9,455 nt of DNA, taken from assembly GCA_950071875.1 (NCBI GenBank), contig CATMNW010000072.1, forward strand, positions 1-9,455. The letters are read 5' to 3'. The stretch's first letter is position 1. The number at the start of each line of letters is the position of its first letter. This document shows, piece after piece, positions 1 through 5,642 of this stretch. The DNA comes from an uncultured Erythrobacteraceae bacterium (GTDB taxonomy: Bacteria; Pseudomonadota; Alphaproteobacteria; Sphingomonadales; Sphingomonadaceae). The notes below the pieces were generated by a model that worked only from the letters and a program-made list of their open reading frames with translations, searched no databases and was not told where the DNA came from. A program made the translations under genes and the position numbers.

Positions 1-1115
1 GGGACGCGAATGACCTGTAGCAAGGGCCCGAACAATTCGATGTCCGGCCGTTCGTGAATATCGGTAGCGTCCAGGATGGACGGCGAAAGAAACGGCAGGC
101 TCTCGTCAGGCCTTTTCATATGCATGATCGGGCGCCCGCCACGGTTCATGAGGGCCACGAAGCTTTCCGAAAGCAGGTCGGCCGTATCGTTGTCGATCAC
201 GCATCCCATGAACGGTTGCGGGTCTGCGAAAGGCTCGTCGACGATCAGTTTCTCGGCAAGGGCTTTCACTGCCGGAACGATCTTGTCGAACACCGAATCA
301 ACGACGATCAACCGGCGCGCCGCAGTGCAACGCTGACCTGCCGTGGTGAACGCGGATTGCACGATGGTCGCCGCGGCATCCTCGATCTTGGGCGTATCCA
401 GCATCACGATCGGGTTGTTGCCGCCCATTTCCAGCGCAACGATCTTGCCCGGATCGGATGCAAGCTTGCGGTTGATCGCGATGCCTGCCCGCGCGGAACC
501 GGTGAACAGGACGCCATCGATCATCCAGTGTTCGACCAGCGCCTGGCCCACTTCGACGCCGCCGTGAATACACTGGACGACGCCTTCGGGAATGTTCGCT
601 TCGTGGAAGCACCGCGTAAGGAATTCACCGACAGCGGGTGTTTTCTCGCTGGGTTTGAAGATGACGCAATTGCCCGCGAGAAGGGCGGGGACGATATGCC
701 CGTTGGGCAGGTGCGCGGGGAAATTGTACGGGCCAAGAACCGCCATCACGCCATGCGGCTTGTGGCGCAGGGCCGCCGTTCCCTGAAGGGCACTGTTGAG
801 CTTCTTCATGCCCGTGCGTTCGGCATAAGCGGTGACCGATATTTCGACCTTGCCGATGACTGCTTCGACTTCGGTGCGGGCTTCCCACAAGGGCTTGCCT
901 GTTTCGCGCGCGATCAGTTCTGCAAAGGCATCGGAATTCTTGCGCACGGCATTGGCAAAACGGCGCAGCTTTTCGATACGCTGGCCCAGCGATTGGCGGG
1001 CCCAGTCGCGCATCGCGTCGCGGGCGCGTTCGATCGCCTTGTCGACATCACCGGATTTGCCGTGCCAGATTTCCTTGCCAGTTGCGGGTTCGGTCGAGAC
1101 CAGATCGGTCGCCAT
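1..1115 (-). CDS. astD: N-succinylglutamate 5-semialdehyde dehydrogenase, partial (C-terminus beyond left edge)
   Basis: This NAD-dependent dehydrogenase oxidises succinylglutamate semialdehyde to succinylglutamate, the fourth step of the cytoplasmic AST pathway of arginine degradation. The first 371 residues are visible. They carry the aldehyde-dehydrogenase hallmarks: oxyanion Asn131 in GPYNFP, FKPSE with Lys154 for cofactor binding, FTGS at 204-207, the general base Glu229 in LEMGGNNP, the nucleophile Cys263 in GQRCTAARR and ELFGPL near the end. GHIVPALLAGN and LEMGGNNP match E. coli AstD closely as I remember it, which favours AstD over other aldehyde dehydrogenases. Family members are about 480-490 residues, so roughly 110 are missing beyond the edge. 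ATG at 1115 is the only usable start because a TAG lies in frame at 1157-1155 with no ATG, GTG or TTG between. The protein therefore lacks the usual N-terminal INGxW segment. A GAGGA lies 13 bases upstream, a long spacing. It follows selO on the same strand by 89 bases. No other ast gene is visible. Confidence 0.9.
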   Translation of the reverse strand, partial: MATDLVSTEPATGKEIWHGKSGDVDKAIERARDAMRDWARQSLGQRIEKLRRFANAVRKNSDAFAELIARETGKPLWEARTEVEAVIGKVEISVTAYAERTGMKKLNSALQGTAALRHKPHGVMAVLGPYNFPAHLPNGHIVPALLAGNCVIFKPSEKTPAVGEFLTRCFHEANIPEGVVQCIHGGVEVGQALVEHWMIDGVLFTGSARAGIAINRKLASDPGKIVALEMGGNNPIVMLDTPKIEDAAATIVQSAFTTAGQRCTAARRLIVVDSVFDKIVPAVKALAEKLIVDEPFADPQPFMGCVIDNDTADLLSESFVALMNRGGRPIMHMKRPDESLPFLSPSILDATDIHERPDIELFGPLLQVIRV

Positions 1116-1155
1116 TACAGAGTTTCTATCCTCGCTTACGCCTTGAATGGCGCTC

Positions 1156-1184
1156 TAAGTGGTGAGTAACTAAGGCCGCGTCAA
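1156..1184 (-). promoter_or_regulatory. Weak candidate promoter for astD
   Basis: On the minus strand TTGACG (1184-1179) is followed after 17 bases by CACTTA (1161-1156), about 40 bases upstream of the astD start. The -35 is close to consensus but the -10 is poor. It would allow astD to be transcribed separately from selO. This is motif matching by eye only. Confidence 0.2.
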
Positions 1185-1191
1185 TTCGTAG

Positions 1192-1204
1192 GTGTTTGTA
1201 ACAC
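1192..1204 (-). repeat. Small inverted repeat directly after the selO stop codon
   Basis: GTGTT (1192-1196) and AACAC (1200-1204) are perfect inverted arms around a 3-base loop, starting at the base next to the selO stop codon (1207-1205). No T run follows in the direction of selO transcription, so it is not a classical intrinsic terminator. It could be a weak hairpin or chance. Confidence 0.25.
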
Positions 1205-2602
1205 TCAGGATTGCGCAGCGGCTATCGGGGCCTTGCCATGGGCATCGCCCATGCGGCGCAGGGCTGCCACCTTGGCGCGCAGCGGGTCCCAGTCGTCATG
1301 CTCGGCTATGGCGTCCCAAATAGCCTCCACTTCGTCGATCAGCATCGATTGGGGCGCATCGTCGGACCAGTAGGGATGATCCTGGCCAAGCGGGGTATAG
1401 CCTTCCAGCGCCGCAGCCAGATCCCCCTCGGCCCCGCGGCCGCCGCGGTGCGTGAAGAAAAAGGCGTCGGGCGAAATGCCGCTGGCGGACAGGGCTTTCT
1501 CGCTCGCCGCGACAACCGCAGCATTGGATTGCGGATCGCGGCTTTCCACGCCCAGTCGCCAGCACCAGCGCCGTCCGATGGCTTCCATGTAAGCCGGACC
1601 GAAACGCTCCATCGCTGCGATCAGCGGCGGGGCATCTGCCAGCAATCTCAGCGCGACAGCAAACTGACCGCAGTTCCAGTGCAGTGCTTCGGGCTGGCGT
1701 CCGAAGGCATACAGGCCCTGGTGATCGAAATAGGCTGCCGTGAAGGATGGATCCCACTGCGGCAGAAAACGCCACGGCCCATAATCGAAACTTTCCCCCG
1801 ATATGTTCATGTTATCGGTATTCAGCACGCCATGCACAAACCCGGCGACCATCCAGCTGGCCGCCAGATCGGCAAGCCGTTCGACGACATTGTGCATCAA
1901 TCGGACGGCAGGCTGGTCGCTACCTTCTGCACCATCAGGGGGAGGGGGGCCGGGAAATTGTTCGAGGCAGTAATCGACCAGGCTTGCCATGTGGTCGTGT
2001 TCTTCCAGTGCAAGCAGGCGCTGGAAGGTGCCGATGCGGATGTGCCCCTGGCTCAATCGGGTCATGACCGCGGAACGCGTGGGGCTGGGCTCGTCGCCGC
2101 GCCACAGCTCTTCGCCGGTTTCGACCACGCTGAAAGCCTTCGACGTATTGACGCCCAGCGCCTCGAGCATTTCGGTGGCGAGGATTTCCCGCACTGCGCC
2201 CTTCAGCGTAAGGCGGCCATCGCCATCGCGGCTCCACGGCGTCTGGCCCGATCCCTTGGTGCCGAGGTCGAGCAGGCGATCGCGGCTATCGCGCATCTGG
2301 GCGAAGAGAAATCCGCGCCCGTCACCGATTTCGGGATTGTACACGCGGAACTGGTGACCGTGATAGCGCAGGGCCAGAGGGCGGGGCAGGTTGCCTTCCA
2401 AAGGCGAGAAGCCGGCAAAATGCGTGAGCCATTCGTCATCCGTCAGTCCGTCGAGCCCGACGGTTGCTGCGTGCCGATCGTTGCGAAAACGCAGGCGGGC
2501 TTCGGGAAACCGTGCGGCATCGACCGGATCGCCGATCCAGTCGGCCAGCGTTAGGATGGGCGTGTCGGGGCGATAGCTCGCGGCTTGCGGTTCTTCGCGC
2601 AT
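1205..2602 (-). CDS. selO: Protein adenylyltransferase SelO (YdiU/UPF0061 family)
   Basis: SelO is a pseudokinase-fold enzyme that transfers AMP from ATP to Ser, Thr or Tyr of target proteins; in E. coli it is linked to oxidative stress. At 465 residues it is near the usual bacterial length (E. coli about 478). Visible motifs: LRYHGHQF at 78-85, GDGR at 93-96, GTKGSGQTPWSR at 114-125 with Lys116, VREI with Glu139, RLSQGHIRIGTF at 182-193, FVHGVLNTDNM at 255-265 with catalytic Asp263 and metal ligand Asn264, and DYGPW with Asp273. The ten-residue Asp263-Asp273 spacing fits the family, so the core looks intact. Cysteines occur only at 212, 311 and 347. The activation-loop and C-terminal cysteines that form a regulatory disulfide in E. 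coli are absent, and the tail ends AAAQS. There is no Shine-Dalgarno sequence before ATG 2602, and a candidate promoter suggests a leaderless message. It diverges from the hydrolase gene at 2676 and may be co-transcribed with astD. Confidence 0.95.
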   Translation of the reverse strand: MREEPQAASYRPDTPILTLADWIGDPVDAARFPEARLRFRNDRHAATVGLDGLTDDEWLTHFAGFSPLEGNLPRPLALRYHGHQFRVYNPEIGDGRGFLFAQMRDSRDRLLDLGTKGSGQTPWSRDGDGRLTLKGAVREILATEMLEALGVNTSKAFSVVETGEELWRGDEPSPTRSAVMTRLSQGHIRIGTFQRLLALEEHDHMASLVDYCLEQFPGPPPPDGAEGSDQPAVRLMHNVVERLADLAASWMVAGFVHGVLNTDNMNISGESFDYGPWRFLPQWDPSFTAAYFDHQGLYAFGRQPEALHWNCGQFAVALRLLADAPPLIAAMERFGPAYMEAIGRRWCWRLGVESRDPQSNAAVVAASEKALSASGISPDAFFFTHRGGRGAEGDLAAALEGYTPLGQDHPYWSDDAPQSMLIDEVEAIWDAIAEHDDWDPLRAKVAALRRMGDAHGKAPIAAAQS

Positions 2603-2608
2603 GCAGCG

Positions 2609-2637
2609 ATAGTGGGCCGCATACTGGCCCGTTACAA
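2609..2637 (-). promoter_or_regulatory. Candidate selO promoter, possibly giving a leaderless mRNA
   Basis: On the minus strand TTGTAA (2637-2632), a 17-base spacer and CACTAT (2614-2609) place the predicted transcription start about at the selO ATG (2602). This fits the lack of a ribosome binding site there. The spacer holds a small palindrome, GGGCC (2614-2618) and GGCCC (2626-2630) with a 7-base loop, which could be an operator or chance. The -10 matches consensus at only three positions. Confidence 0.28.
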
Positions 2638-2675
2638 GGGCACCGGCTCACGCGACGAGGGTTTCCGCCGCTATA

Positions 2676-3542
2676 ATGGACAACAGCTTTACCGACCGGA
2701 ACTGGCAAAGCGCCGACGGTCTCACACTTCATTTCCGCGAATATGGCGAGGCGGGCGATCGCCCGCCTGTCATCTGCCTTCACGGCCTGACCCGGAACCT
2801 GCGCGATTTCGACGCGCTCGCCCCTTTCATCGCGGAAAAGGGGTGGCGGGTCCTTGTGCCTTCGATGCGCGGTCGTGGGGAAAGCGCCTATTCGGACGAT
2901 CCAGAAACCTATGCCCTGCCGACTTATGTCGCGGACCTGCTGGCTCTGCTGGAGCAGGAGAAGATCGAACGGTTCGTTTCCATCGGAACGTCCATGGGCG
3001 GATTGATGACGATGTTACTGGCGCAGTTTCAGCCCGGGACATTGGCAGGCGCATTGCTGAACGATGTCGGTCCCGAAATCGAAACCAGCGGGCTCGACGC
3101 GATCAAGTCCTACGTCGGCCAGGGGCGCAGCTACCCCACATGGATGCATGCAGCCCGTTCGCTGCAGGAAGTCCACGGTGCATCGTATCCCGGCTATGGC
3201 ATCGAAGACTGGATCGCCATGGCGAAGCGCACGCTTGTCCTGTGCAACAACGGTCGCATCTCTTTCGATTACGACATGAAGATTGCCGAACCGATCCTGG
3301 CGGCCGACGATGCCGCCGCTCCGCCGGACCTGTGGCCCGCATTCGACGCGCTGGCGGACAAGCCTCTGGCCCTGTTGCGGGGCGAGTTGTCGCAACTGCT
3401 GTCGCGGGAATGTTTTGCCGAAATGCAGCAGCGCGCACCCGGCGCAATCGCTGCGACCGTTCCGAATGTCGGCCACGCGCCGACGCTGGACGAGACCGAG
3501 GCCCGAGAAGCGGTCGACAGTCTGCTGGCGCAAATCGCATGA
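2676..3542 (+). CDS. Alpha/beta hydrolase
   Basis: This is a 288-residue cytoplasmic alpha/beta-hydrolase-fold protein with no signal peptide; the substrate cannot be read from sequence. The oxyanion region CLHGLTRN is at 34-41, the strand-4 motif MRGRGES at 64-70, and the nucleophile elbow GTSMGG at 104-109 with Ser106. The cap region spans about 135-225, and the catalytic His267 is in VGHAPTLDE. The acid after the late strand is expected in a RGxxSDxLS segment, but this protein reads RGELSQLLS with Gln240 where Asp normally sits. Asp130 in LLNDVGPE or Glu237 could substitute, or activity may be reduced. ATG 2676 is supported by the family-like N-terminus; GAGGG sits 14-15 bases upstream, a poor spacing. 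Its stop overlaps the glycosyltransferase start by four bases (ATGA), so the two are translated together. That hints at a shared role, perhaps on a glycosylated or acylated envelope molecule, but this is inference. Confidence 0.9.
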   Translation: MDNSFTDRNWQSADGLTLHFREYGEAGDRPPVICLHGLTRNLRDFDALAPFIAEKGWRVLVPSMRGRGESAYSDDPETYALPTYVADLLALLEQEKIERFVSIGTSMGGLMTMLLAQFQPGTLAGALLNDVGPEIETSGLDAIKSYVGQGRSYPTWMHAARSLQEVHGASYPGYGIEDWIAMAKRTLVLCNNGRISFDYDMKIAEPILAADDAAAPPDLWPAFDALADKPLALLRGELSQLLSRECFAEMQQRAPGAIAATVPNVGHAPTLDETEAREAVDSLLAQIA

Positions 3543-4684
3543 ATACCGCGCGCAGCGGGGGCGTGCCGCATATCCTGCACCTGCATTCGACCTTCGCCCC
3601 CGGCGGGAAGGAACTGCGCACGGTCCAGCTCATCAACGCGTTCGGCAGGAAGGCGCGTCACACGATCGTTTCGGCGGAACCCGAACGGCTGGGGGCAGCG
3701 GACAGGATCGCGAAGGGTATCGCGGTTTCGCTGCAGCCCGAATTCCCGAGCCTGAAGGGCCGCCCGACCCCCGGTCGCCTGCAGAAGATCGCCCAGGCGA
3801 TGCAAGGGTATGATCTGATATGCACCTACAACTGGGGTGCGATGGATGCTGTCATGGCCCATACGCTGTTCAAGGACCTGCACGGGCTGGCACCGCTGAT
3901 CCATCACGAAGACGGCTTCGATGAAAGCGAGCTCAGGAAGCTCAAGAAGCGGCGCACATGGTATCGCCGGATAGCTCTCGGCAAGGCAGCGGGGCTGGTG
4001 GTACCGTCGGAAAAGCTGGAGGAAATCGCCCTCGTCGACTGGCAACAGCCGATCGGCAGGGTGAAACACATTCCCAACGGCATCGACACCAAGGCATTTG
4101 CGATGCGCCCGAAGAAGGATGCCCTCCGCCTGATCAAGCATCCCGGCGAATCATGGGTCGGCGCGCTGGCGGGCCTTCGGACCATCAAGAACCTGCCGCG
4201 GCTCGTTCGCGTATTTTCCGAATTGCCGGAAAACTGGCAGCTGGTGATCGTGGGAGAGGGCGAGGGCCGCGATGCGATCGTTGCCGAAGCGGACCGGCTG
4301 GGGTTGAACCACCGGGTGCACCTTCCCGGGGCAATCGACGATCCGGCGCGGGTCATCGGGTTGTTCGATATCTTCGCCCTGTCGAGCGATTCCGAACAGT
4401 TCCCGCTGTCGGTGGCCGAAGCGATGGCAGCAGGCCTGCCTGTCGTGGCACCCGCGGTAGGTGACATTGCGGGCATGGTTTCCGAGGAAAATTCGGCATT
4501 CATCGCGCCCCAGGGGGACGAGGAAAAGCTCGGGGCCTCTCTGGTTCAACTGGCCCGCGACAAGGACCTGCGCAAGACTGTCGGGGAAGCCAATCGCGCG
4601 AAGGCAGTCGCCCATTTCGACGAGGCGAAAATGATCGCCACCTATCGCCGCCTGTATTCGAGCGCGATGAAGCGCGAAATCTGA
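3539..4684 (+). CDS. Family 4 glycosyltransferase (GT-B fold)
   Basis: This 381-residue retaining GT-B glycosyltransferase probably transfers a sugar from a nucleotide donor to a polysaccharide, lipid or small-molecule acceptor at the cytoplasmic side. The N-terminal acceptor domain begins HILHLHSTFAPGGKE (11-25), with the GGKE loop typical of GT4. The hinge PNGID is at 179-183, and the donor domain follows from about 205. GLRTIKN (212-218) supplies Arg214 and Lys217, which usually contact donor phosphate, VIVGEGEGR is at 236-244, and the EX7E motif is Glu286 to Glu294 in EQFPLSVAEAMAAG. There is no transmembrane segment; basic stretches such as KLKKRR (134-139) may aid membrane association. 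The start overlaps the hydrolase stop (ATGA) with no clear ribosome binding site, so translational coupling is likely. The same frame stays open far upstream, but that extension is a shadow of the hydrolase gene. A strong stem-loop covers the stop codon. Donor and acceptor are unknown. Confidence 0.92.
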   Translation: MNTARSGGVPHILHLHSTFAPGGKELRTVQLINAFGRKARHTIVSAEPERLGAADRIAKGIAVSLQPEFPSLKGRPTPGRLQKIAQAMQGYDLICTYNWGAMDAVMAHTLFKDLHGLAPLIHHEDGFDESELRKLKKRRTWYRRIALGKAAGLVVPSEKLEEIALVDWQQPIGRVKHIPNGIDTKAFAMRPKKDALRLIKHPGESWVGALAGLRTIKNLPRLVRVFSELPENWQLVIVGEGEGRDAIVAEADRLGLNHRVHLPGAIDDPARVIGLFDIFALSSDSEQFPLSVAEAMAAGLPVVAPAVGDIAGMVSEENSAFIAPQGDEEKLGASLVQLARDKDLRKTVGEANRAKAVAHFDEAKMIATYRRLYSSAMKREI

Positions 4685-4699
4685 CGTGTTTCATCGCGC
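4662..4699 (+). other. 15-bp RNA stem-loop across the glycosyltransferase stop codon
   Basis: GCGCGATGAAGCGCG (4662-4676) pairs with CGTGTTTCATCGCGC (4685-4699) around an 8-base loop that contains the TGA stop. Ten outer pairs are perfect and the five inner pairs include two G-U wobbles. The wobbles pair only in the plus-strand RNA, favouring a role in that transcript. No T run follows, so it is not a textbook intrinsic terminator. It may terminate transcription or protect the 3' end of the hydrolase-glycosyltransferase message. Confidence 0.6.
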
Positions 4700-4713
4700 A
4701 TTCACCCAAGCGG

Positions 4714-4754
4714 GGACAGGCTCTGCCGACCATTGCCCTTGTCCGCTCCTGTCC
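4714..4754. repeat. Inverted repeat GGACAGG ... CCTGTCC
   Basis: Seven-base perfect arms at 4714-4720 and 4748-4754 enclose 27 bases in the gap before the YfgM-like gene. The right arm lies inside the spacer of the candidate promoter at 4733-4761. It could be a second hairpin or an operator, and chance is also possible. Confidence 0.3.
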
Positions 4755-4761
4755 TTAAAGA
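4733..4761 (+). promoter_or_regulatory. Candidate promoter for the YfgM-like/bamB operon
   Basis: TTGCCC (4733-4738), 17 bases, then TAAAGA (4756-4761) resembles a housekeeping promoter, with transcription starting near 4768 and a leader of about 34 bases before GTG 4802. It sits just past the stem-loop ending the previous gene, a sensible boundary for a new transcript. It is a by-eye match. Confidence 0.27.
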
Positions 4762-4788
4762 GCCGCGCTAACCTTGATCTGTCCGAAT

Positions 4789-4792
4789 GGAG
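4789..4792 (+). promoter_or_regulatory. Ribosome binding site favouring the GTG start at 4802
   Basis: GGAG at 4789-4792 lies 9 bases before GTG 4802. The G at 4789 is the last base of the alternative ATG (4787), which itself has no Shine-Dalgarno sequence upstream. This favours GTG as the true start. Confidence 0.5.
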
Positions 4793-4801
4793 CCCGCCCA
4801 A

Positions 4802-5602
4802 GTGGCCCTGACACCGAAGAATGAACTAACGCGCGAAGAAAAGCGCGAACGGCAGGAAAACGCCCAGCAGGAAGCATTGCTGCGCGAAGTGGATGACGCC
4901 GTGCGCCAGGGCGATGCCGAGGCATTCCTGGATAAATGGGGCAAGCCGTTGCTGGGACTGCTTCTGGCAGGGCTGGCAGCCTTTGCCGGTTACCTGTTCT
5001 GGGAAAGCCGCCAGGAGGCGGCGATGGAACGGGATTCCGAAACGCTGGTCGGTGCGCTCGACCAGATCCAGGCAGGCAATATCGATACCGGTTTCGATCG
5101 GCTGGAAGAACTGGCCGGCAAGGAAGGCGGCGGTGCAGCCGTTGTCGCAGCGATGATGCGCGCAGGTATTGCCGAACAGCGCGGCGACGATGAAGACGCT
5201 GCCGCTATGTTCCAGGCGATTGCCGAAAACGGGGATGCGGCCCCTGCCATGCGCGATCTGGCGACATTGCGCCGGGTCGCGATCCTGTACGATACGATGG
5301 ACAGCGCGCAGATCGTTTCCACGCTCAAGCCACTTGCAGTCCCGGGTAATGCCTATTTCGCAAGCGCAGGGGAACTGGTGGCCCACGCCTATCTCGATCA
5401 GGGCAAGCGCGCCGAGGCAGGGGCCCTTTTCGCGCAAATCGCGAAGGACGACGAAAGCCCCGAGACGATCCGCTCGCGCGCCCGCCAGATGGCCGGTGTG
5501 CTGGGCGTCGATGCGATCGAGGATGTCGATGCGCTGCTTGAAGAACAAGGGGTCGAACGCGAACAGGCCGACGGCGAGGACGCTGCGGCCGTGACCGAAT
5601 AG
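4802..5602 (+). CDS. YfgM-like inner-membrane protein with tetratricopeptide-like domain
   Basis: From GTG 4802 the protein has 266 residues; the in-frame ATG at 4787 would add five. It has a charged cytoplasmic N-terminus rich in Lys, Arg and Glu (about 5-40), one transmembrane helix at about 49-66 (PLLGLLLAGLAAFAGYLF), and a periplasmic alpha-helical domain from about 75 with TPR-like helix pairs, for example LEELAGKEGGGAA and AYLDQGKRAEAGALFAQIA. It ends in an acidic tail. Single TM plus TPR-like domain directly upstream of bamB is the arrangement of YfgM. In E. coli, YfgM is a SecYEG/PpiD-associated protein implicated in handing exported proteins to periplasmic chaperones. The same role here is inference from architecture and neighbour, since sequence identity in this family is low. 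The 40-base gap to bamB indicates an operon. Confidence 0.82.
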   Translation: MALTPKNELTREEKRERQENAQQEALLREVDDAVRQGDAEAFLDKWGKPLLGLLLAGLAAFAGYLFWESRQEAAMERDSETLVGALDQIQAGNIDTGFDRLEELAGKEGGGAAVVAAMMRAGIAEQRGDDEDAAAMFQAIAENGDAAPAMRDLATLRRVAILYDTMDSAQIVSTLKPLAVPGNAYFASAGELVAHAYLDQGKRAEAGALFAQIAKDDESPETIRSRARQMAGVLGVDAIEDVDALLEEQGVEREQADGEDAAAVTE

Positions 5603-5632
5603 GGCCATGCGGCCCGGCACAGCTTACGGAAC

Positions 5633-5637
5633 GAGGA
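5633..5637 (+). promoter_or_regulatory. bamB ribosome binding site
   Basis: GAGGA at 5633-5637 is 5 bases before ATG 5643 and selects it over the in-frame ATG at 5607. The 5607 ATG has no ribosome binding site and lies in the loop of a small GC hairpin, GGGCC (5602-5606) with GGCCC (5611-5615). Confidence 0.55.
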
Positions 5638-5642
5638 ATCTG

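Noticed and set aside
54..1169. Long open frame on the plus strand opposite astD (371 codons)
   Set aside because: It is the high-GC antisense shadow of astD. It is rich in Arg, His and Asp with no recognisable domain, while the minus strand carries complete aldehyde dehydrogenase motifs.
1211..2554. Long plus-strand open frame opposite selO (447 codons)
   Set aside because: It is an antisense shadow. SelO motifs on the minus strand explain the region, and the plus translation resembles no family.
2672..2677. Perfect TATAAT before the hydrolase
   Set aside because: It overlaps the ATG at 2676, so transcription would begin after the start codon. No -35-like hexamer is found at the right distance. 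Probably coincidence.
2585..3538. N-terminal extension of the glycosyltransferase (same frame open for 318 more codons)
   Set aside because: It overlaps the well-supported alpha/beta hydrolase in another frame and reads as low-complexity Arg-rich sequence. GT4 homology begins right at the ATG at 3539.
4826..5620. Long minus-strand open frame opposite the YfgM-like gene
   Set aside because: It has His- and Cys-rich shadow composition and no domain. The plus strand has a coherent TM plus TPR-like protein.
5607..5642. Upstream ATG for bamB at 5607
   Set aside because: It has no ribosome binding site, lies in a small GC hairpin loop and would put 12 residues before the lipoprotein signal. ATG 5643 has GAGGA at good spacing.
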